In this document: positions 14,559 through 18,441 of the stretch, one piece after another
How positions within the stretch are numbered: position 1 is the stretch's first letter
Layout: every line of letters starts with the position of its first letter
DNA from: Deltaproteobacteria bacterium
GTDB lineage: Bacteria; Desulfobacterota; Desulfobacteria; Desulfobacterales; UBA11574
Length of the DNA stretch: 18,441 nucleotides
Assembly: GCA_019314155.1 (NCBI GenBank)
Contig: JAFCZV010000020.1
Span: 1 to 18,441, forward strand
Direction of reading: 5' to 3'
Notes under the pieces: model-generated
Databases searched by the model: none
Seen by the model: only the letters and a program-made list of their open reading frames with translations
What the model was told of the DNA's origin: nothing
Made by a program: the position numbers and the translations under genes

Positions 14559-15407
14559 TGGGTATTCATAGAATCCCCGACCCGTCTTTCTGCCCAGCCA
14601 GCCGGCCTCCACATATTTCCGAAGCAGCGGACAGGGGCGGTATTTTGAATCTTTAAATCCATCGAAAAGGGTTTCCATAATTGCAAGACAGGTATCCAGG
14701 CCGATGAGATCCGCCAGTGCCAGCGGGCCCATTGGATGATTCGCCCCCAGTTTCATGACGGTGTCGATATCTTCCCGGGATCCAACGTCCTGGTACAGAC
14801 AATAAACCGCCTCGTTGATCATGGGCATTAGAATCCGGTTGGCGATAAAGCCGGGATAATCGTTTGCTTCGGCCGGTGTTTTGCCGAACCGGACAGCCAG
14901 GTCCAAGGTTGTTTTAAACGTGTCGTCCGAGGTTGCCAATCCCCGGATCACCTCGACAAGTTTCATCACCGGAACAGGATTCATAAAATGCATCCCGATA
15001 ATTTTATCCGGCCTTTTTGTACAGGCTGCAACCCTTCCGATGGGAATAGACGATGTATTGGTAGCCAGAATCACATGCGATGCACAGATTCGATCCAGAT
15101 CTTCGAATATTTGAAACTTGATCGGTTCATGCTCGGTGGCGGCCTCTACCACAAAATCGGCAGATGCCATATCCTTGATGTCAACGCTGGCGGTGATTCT
15201 TCCCAGAACACCATCCATCGTTTCAACGGTCATTTTCCCTTTTTCAACACCGCGCTGCAAATTCTTCTTGATGGTTTCAAGGCCCCGTTCAACAAGTTCA
15301 GCGGCAATGTCGCTCATGATCACCTCAAGGCCGCTCATGGCGGCAACTTGAGCGATGCCGTTCCCCATCTGACCCGCTCCCACAATGCCGAATGTTTTGA
15401 TGTCCAT
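14556..15407 (-). CDS. hbd: 3-hydroxybutyryl-CoA dehydrogenase
   Basis: NAD(P)-dependent oxidation of 3-hydroxybutyryl-CoA to acetoacetyl-CoA, or the reverse. 283 aa, the usual length of stand-alone short-chain enzymes. The Rossmann motif is GIVGAGQMGNGIAQ (7-20). TNTSSIPI (116-123) and GMHFMNPVPVMKLVE with catalytic His140 form the active site, and NDYPGFIANRILMP, GANHPMGPLALADLIG and the closing GRKTGRGFYEY are all present. An ATG at 15413 touches the AAGGAG directly, so the second ATG at 15407, 6 bases after the site, is the better start. The gene begins 10 bp after the thiolase stop. Its position fits oxidation of C4 acyl-CoA. Confidence 0.95.
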   Translation of the reverse strand: MDIKTFGIVGAGQMGNGIAQVAAMSGLEVIMSDIAAELVERGLETIKKNLQRGVEKGKMTVETMDGVLGRITASVDIKDMASADFVVEAATEHEPIKFQIFEDLDRICASHVILATNTSSIPIGRVAACTKRPDKIIGMHFMNPVPVMKLVEVIRGLATSDDTFKTTLDLAVRFGKTPAEANDYPGFIANRILMPMINEAVYCLYQDVGSREDIDTVMKLGANHPMGPLALADLIGLDTCLAIMETLFDGFKDSKYRPCPLLRKYVEAGWLGRKTGRGFYEYP

Positions 15408-15413
15408 ATTCAT

Positions 15414-15420
15414 CTCCTTA
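15414..15420 (-). promoter_or_regulatory. Fused stop codon / ribosome binding site between thiolase and hbd
   Basis: TAAGGAG on the minus strand: the thiolase TAA is also the first part of the hbd Shine-Dalgarno. The same arrangement recurs at the hbd-regulator junction. It supports the ATG at 15407 as the hbd start. Confidence 0.7.
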
Positions 15421-16593
15421 TCTTTTTACCACCATGGCAACCCCCTCACCGCCGCCCAGGCACAGGGAAGCGACCCCGACTTTTTTGTCCTGGCGCATCA
15501 TTTCATATAAAAGGGTAACCAGCACCCGGCATCCGCTTGCGCCGATGGGATGTCCCAGCGAAACGCTTCCGCCGTTCACATTGACCTTGGAAGGATCCAG
15601 TTCAAGCGTCTGCAGCACCGCCACCGTCGAACCGCTGAAAGCTTCGTTGATCTCGAAAAGATCGACATCCTCTATGGAAATTCCTTCTTTTTTCAAACAT
15701 TTGGGAATGGCCCAAATCGGCGACACAAGCAGGTATTTCATGTCCATGCCAAATGATGCCTGGGCACCGATGGTCGCTATGATCTCACAGCCCAATTCTT
15801 CTGCTTTGTCTTTGGACATGACCACCACCGCTGCAGCACCGTCGCTGATGATGGACGCGTTGCCTGCAGTCCCTCTTCCATCCTTTTTAAATGCAGGCCT
15901 CATTTTTGACAAGTGTTCATACGTCGTCTCGCGGGGACATTCATCCTCATCAAAAATGACAGGATCACCTTTTCGCTGTGGGATTTCAACGGGAACAATT
16001 TCCTTTTTGAATCGTCCTTTTTGGATGGCTTCAAAAGCGCGACGATAGGATTCGGCAGCATAACGATCCTGGTCTTCACGGCTGACGTTATACCTTTCCG
16101 AACACAGTTCGTTTGAAATCCCCATGTGAAAATCGTTGACAATATCCCATAGCCCGTCATGAACCATGTGGTCTTCGATCTTGCCCGATCCCATGCGGTA
16201 TCCGAAACGACCTTTTTCAAGATAATACGGAGCCATGCTCATGTTTTCCATCCCCCCGGCAACAACAACATCCGCATCCCCGACCTGGATAGCCTGGGCC
16301 GCCAGCATGACCGCCTTTAAGGCTGAGCCGCAGACCTTGTTTACCGTAATACATTCAACTTCATAGGGCATATTGGCCTTGACGGCCGCCTGCCTGGCAG
16401 GATTTTGACCGCAGCCGCACGGAAGAACCATTCCCATTATCACTTCATTGACATGATCTTTTTTTATTCCGGCACGTTCAACCGCCGCTTCAATCACCAC
16501 GGCCCCAAGGTCGTTGGCTCCCGTACTACCGAAAGAACCGTTAAAATTCCCCAACGGTGTTCTAACCGCGCTCACAATTACTGCTTCTTTCAT
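15418..16593 (-). CDS. Acetyl-CoA C-acetyltransferase (thiolase)
   Basis: Thiolysis of acetoacetyl-CoA to two acetyl-CoA in the degradative direction. 391 aa, a standard thiolase length. The catalytic residues are all visible: nucleophile Cys88 in VNKVCGSALKA, Asn316 in NEAFS, His348 in VNVNGGSVSLGHPIGASG, and the second cysteine Cys378 in LCLGGGEG. It opens MKEAVIVSAVRTPLGNFNGS, as in the family. AAGGAG precedes the ATG by 5 bases. It is the first gene of the tight thiolase-hbd-regulator string, with a repeat-filled gap upstream to icmF. Chain length is inferred from neighbours; related thiolases also accept longer 3-ketoacyl-CoAs. Confidence 0.94.
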   Translation of the reverse strand: MKEAVIVSAVRTPLGNFNGSFGSTGANDLGAVVIEAAVERAGIKKDHVNEVIMGMVLPCGCGQNPARQAAVKANMPYEVECITVNKVCGSALKAVMLAAQAIQVGDADVVVAGGMENMSMAPYYLEKGRFGYRMGSGKIEDHMVHDGLWDIVNDFHMGISNELCSERYNVSREDQDRYAAESYRRAFEAIQKGRFKKEIVPVEIPQRKGDPVIFDEDECPRETTYEHLSKMRPAFKKDGRGTAGNASIISDGAAAVVVMSKDKAEELGCEIIATIGAQASFGMDMKYLLVSPIWAIPKCLKKEGISIEDVDLFEINEAFSGSTVAVLQTLELDPSKVNVNGGSVSLGHPIGASGCRVLVTLLYEMMRQDKKVGVASLCLGGGEGVAMVVKR

Positions 16594-16613
16594 ATTAGCT
16601 CCTTTTATATTTT

Positions 16614-16860
16614 TTCAGGGTTCAGAGTTCAAAGGTTCAGAGGTTCAGAGGTTCAGAGGTTCAGGGTTCAGGGCTCAGAGGTTCGTCATTTGTCATTCGA
16701 TATTCGTTATTCAATATTCATTATTCAATATTCATTATTCGATATTCGTTATTTCGGGTTCAGGGTTCAGAGGTTCGTCATTTGTCATTCGATATTCGAT
16801 ATTCATTATTCATTATTCATTATTCGATATTCGTTATTTCGGGTTCAGAGTTCAGAGTTA
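16614..16860. repeat. Nested tandem repeats: GGTTCAGA units and AT-rich TATTCATT/TATTCGATA units
   Basis: About 16615-16685 is built from 7-8 base units (AGGTTCAG, GGTTCAG). AT-rich units (ATTCGATATTCGTTATTCAATATTCATT-like, each variant 7-8 bases) then run to about 16755. The whole block repeats: the segment starting at 16681 (GTTCGTCATTTGTCATTC) recurs at 16773, a period of 92 bp, with the second copy one unit shorter. All three frames are partly open because the units have few stops, but no gene is supported. It begins about 20 bases upstream of the thiolase ribosome site, so it lies in that gene's leader or in the icmF-thiolase spacer. Confidence 0.85.
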
Positions 16861-16875
16861 ATGGTTTTAAGCATT

Positions 16876-16990
16876 TCAACTTTAGGCATTTTAGATCATT
16901 TTAGGCATTTTAGATCATTTTAGGCATTTTAGATCATTTTAGGCATTTTCTTTTTAGGCATTTTCTTTTTCAGGCATTTCCCTTTCAGGC
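16876..16990. repeat. Tandem 19-bp repeat (GGCATTTTAGATCATTTTA)
   Basis: Three exact 19-base copies start at 16885, 16904 and 16923, followed by decaying copies with TTTCTTTTT replacing the centre at 16942 and 16957 and a last partial copy at 16973. The array ends almost at the icmF stop codon (16998). Its left edge (TCAACTTTAGGCA, 16876-16888) is identical to 4263-4275 elsewhere in the window. Together with the adjacent array, this fills the 404-bp gap between icmF and the thiolase; I see no gene or clear terminator in it. Confidence 0.85.
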
Positions 16991-16997
16991 CTTCCCG

Positions 16998-18441
16998 CTA
17001 CATATTCCGTCGATACTTCCCCCCCACATCATACAACGCTTGTGTAATCTGCCCCAGCGTGCATACCTTGACGGTCTCCATAAGTTCGGCAAAGATATTA
17101 TCTCCTGACAGGACGGTTTTCTGGAGACGCTCCAGCATTTTCGGGGCTTCTTTTTCATTCCGTTTTTTGAACTCCTCCAAGCGCTTGAGTTGTGATTCCT
17201 TTTCAGCTTCGGTGGCCCTGGACAGTTCAATGCATTCAGATAACTGTTCCAGATCGGCGTCAGGATCCCGGAAGGTATTGACACCAACGATCGGCAATTC
17301 GCCGGTATGTTTTAGATTCTCATAATAGATCGATTCCTCCTGAATCTTGCTCCGCTGGTAACCGGTTTCCATGGCTCCGAGTACGCCGCCGCGTTCGGCA
17401 ATCCTGTCAAATTCCAAAAGAACCGCTTCTTCCACAAGCCGCGTCAGTTCCTCTACCATAAAGCTGCCCTGGTTCATATTTTCATTCTTGGCAAGGCCCC
17501 ACTCCCGGTTGATGATGAGCTGAATGGCCAGTGCACGCCGGACCGATTCATTGCTGGGCGTTGTAATGGCTTCATCGAAGGCGTTCGTGTGAAGACTGTT
17601 GCAGTTGTCATAAACCGCACAGAGCGCCTGAAGGGTTGTCCGGATGTCGTTAAACTGGATGTCCTGACTGTGCAAGGAGCGGCCGGATGTCTGCACATGA
17701 TATTTCATCATCTGGGACCGGACCGACCCGCCGTATTTATTTTGGATAGCGACGGACCATATGCGTCTTGCCACCCTTCCAATCACTGTATATTCAGAGT
17801 CCATGCCATTGGAAAAGAAGAAGGACAAGTTGGGAGCAAAACTGTCTATGGGCATGCCCCGGGACAGATAGTATTCCACATAGGTAAAGCCGTTGGCCAG
17901 GGTAAGGGCCAGTTGAGTAATCGGATTGGCGCCGGCCTCGGCAATGTGGTATCCTGAAATGGAAACCGAATAGAAATTGCGAACATCATTTTTTATAAAA
18001 TATTCCTGGATATCTCCCATCATTTTCAGCGCAAATTCAATGGAGAAAATGCAGGTGTTTTGCCCCTGATCCTCTTTTAAAATGTCCGCCTGAACCGTAC
18101 CCCGAACATTGGACAGAACATTGGACAACGTCATGGAACGAATGTCGTTGTATTCTTTTCCCGTAGGCGCCCTTCCTTTGTCATTTCGGAACACATCAAG
18201 CTGCTGGTCTACAGCCGTGTTTAAAAACATGGCAAGCATTATGGGTGCAGGGCCGTTTATGGTCATGGAAACCGATGTGCTGGGGGCGCAAAGATTAAAA
18301 CCATCATATAAAACTTTGACATCGTCAAGGGTGCATACACTGACTCCCGAAGTCCCTACCTTGCCGTAAATATCGGGTCTTGGATCCGGATCGTATCCGT
18401 ATAATGTTACGGAATCAAACGCCGTGGACAGACGCTTGGCT
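16998..18441 (-). CDS. icmF: Isobutyryl-CoA mutase fused (IcmF), C-terminal ~480 residues; 5' end beyond the window
   Basis: Adenosylcobalamin-dependent acyl-CoA mutase, interconverting isobutyryl-CoA and butyryl-CoA. The frame is open to the right edge and I read it past the internal Met at 18266: AKRLSTAFDSVTLYGYDPD, PDIYGKVGTSGVSVCTLDD and LYDGFNLCAPSTSVSMTING are the substrate-binding TIM-barrel of methylmalonyl-CoA mutase-type enzymes. The segment ADILKEDQGQNTCIF has Gln where methylmalonyl-CoA mutase has Arg (VRNTYIFPP), the known mark of isobutyryl- over methylmalonyl-CoA. The C-terminus ends LGQITQALYDVGGKYRRNM, typical of IcmF rather than MCM, whose C-terminus is the B12 domain. The B12-binding and MeaI-like G domains would lie outside the window. 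The downstream beta-oxidation genes fit this role. Confidence 0.9.
   Translation of the reverse strand, partial: AKRLSTAFDSVTLYGYDPDPRPDIYGKVGTSGVSVCTLDDVKVLYDGFNLCAPSTSVSMTINGPAPIMLAMFLNTAVDQQLDVFRNDKGRAPTGKEYNDIRSMTLSNVLSNVRGTVQADILKEDQGQNTCIFSIEFALKMMGDIQEYFIKNDVRNFYSVSISGYHIAEAGANPITQLALTLANGFTYVEYYLSRGMPIDSFAPNLSFFFSNGMDSEYTVIGRVARRIWSVAIQNKYGGSVRSQMMKYHVQTSGRSLHSQDIQFNDIRTTLQALCAVYDNCNSLHTNAFDEAITTPSNESVRRALAIQLIINREWGLAKNENMNQGSFMVEELTRLVEEAVLLEFDRIAERGGVLGAMETGYQRSKIQEESIYYENLKHTGELPIVGVNTFRDPDADLEQLSECIELSRATEAEKESQLKRLEEFKKRNEKEAPKMLERLQKTVLSGDNIFAELMETVKVCTLGQITQALYDVGGKYRRNM

Noticed and set aside
16405..16923. Open frames of 115 and 172 codons through the repeat array
   Set aside because: The products are pure repeat peptides (SEVQRF, YSLFDIRY) and overlap the start of the thiolase gene.
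16614..16990. Possible CRISPR array
   Set aside because: Units are 7-8 or 19 bases and directly adjacent with no unique spacers; no cas genes nearby.

Overview
The window reads as a chromosomal segment of a strictly or mostly anaerobic, acyl-CoA-oxidising bacterium, most likely a Desulfobacterota (Desulfobacterales-type) sulfate reducer or relative. That placement is an inference. It rests on moderate GC, a B12-dependent IcmF-type acyl-CoA mutase next to short-chain beta-oxidation genes, a small FmdB-type zinc ribbon protein, and intergenic spaces filled with short degenerate repeats. No ribosomal or tRNA gene is present to test it.

Layout. (1) 1-2881, minus strand: a bifunctional proline dehydrogenase / P5C dehydrogenase (PutA), open over the whole stretch and cut by the left edge. 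(2) 2882-3226: a regulatory gap with an inverted repeat just upstream of putA. (3) 3227-4089: a ProX-type prolyl-tRNA editing protein (+) and a RidA deaminase (-), convergent with 28 bp of overlapping 3' ends. (4) 4375-10750, all minus strand: recN, a membrane sensor histidine kinase coupled to recN by an ATGA overlap, an fmdB-like zinc ribbon gene, an unrecognised 138-aa gene, and a CPA-type cation/proton antiporter with an extra soluble C-terminal domain. (5) 10751-12320: an alpha/beta hydrolase (+) bracketed by two different palindromic, mobile-element-like repeats. (6) 12321-12755 (+): a tandem-ACT-domain protein. (7) 12767-18441, minus strand: acyl-CoA dehydrogenase, XRE-cupin regulator, 3-hydroxybutyryl-CoA dehydrogenase, thiolase and the C-terminal part of icmF, cut by the right edge. 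A nested tandem repeat array separates icmF from the thiolase.

How the genes work together. The right-hand block encodes a nearly complete route isobutyryl-CoA <-> butyryl-CoA -> crotonyl-CoA -> (hydratase not in the window) -> 3-hydroxybutyryl-CoA -> acetoacetyl-CoA -> 2 acetyl-CoA, with its own helix-turn-helix/cupin regulator inside the gene string. The left-hand block pairs proline oxidation with a prolyl-tRNA proofreading enzyme and an enamine/imine deaminase, which is a plausible but unproven functional grouping. I found no defence system, CRISPR array, prophage or transposase. The least ordinary things in the window are the two palindromic elements, the repeat array, and the recN-sensor kinase coupling.
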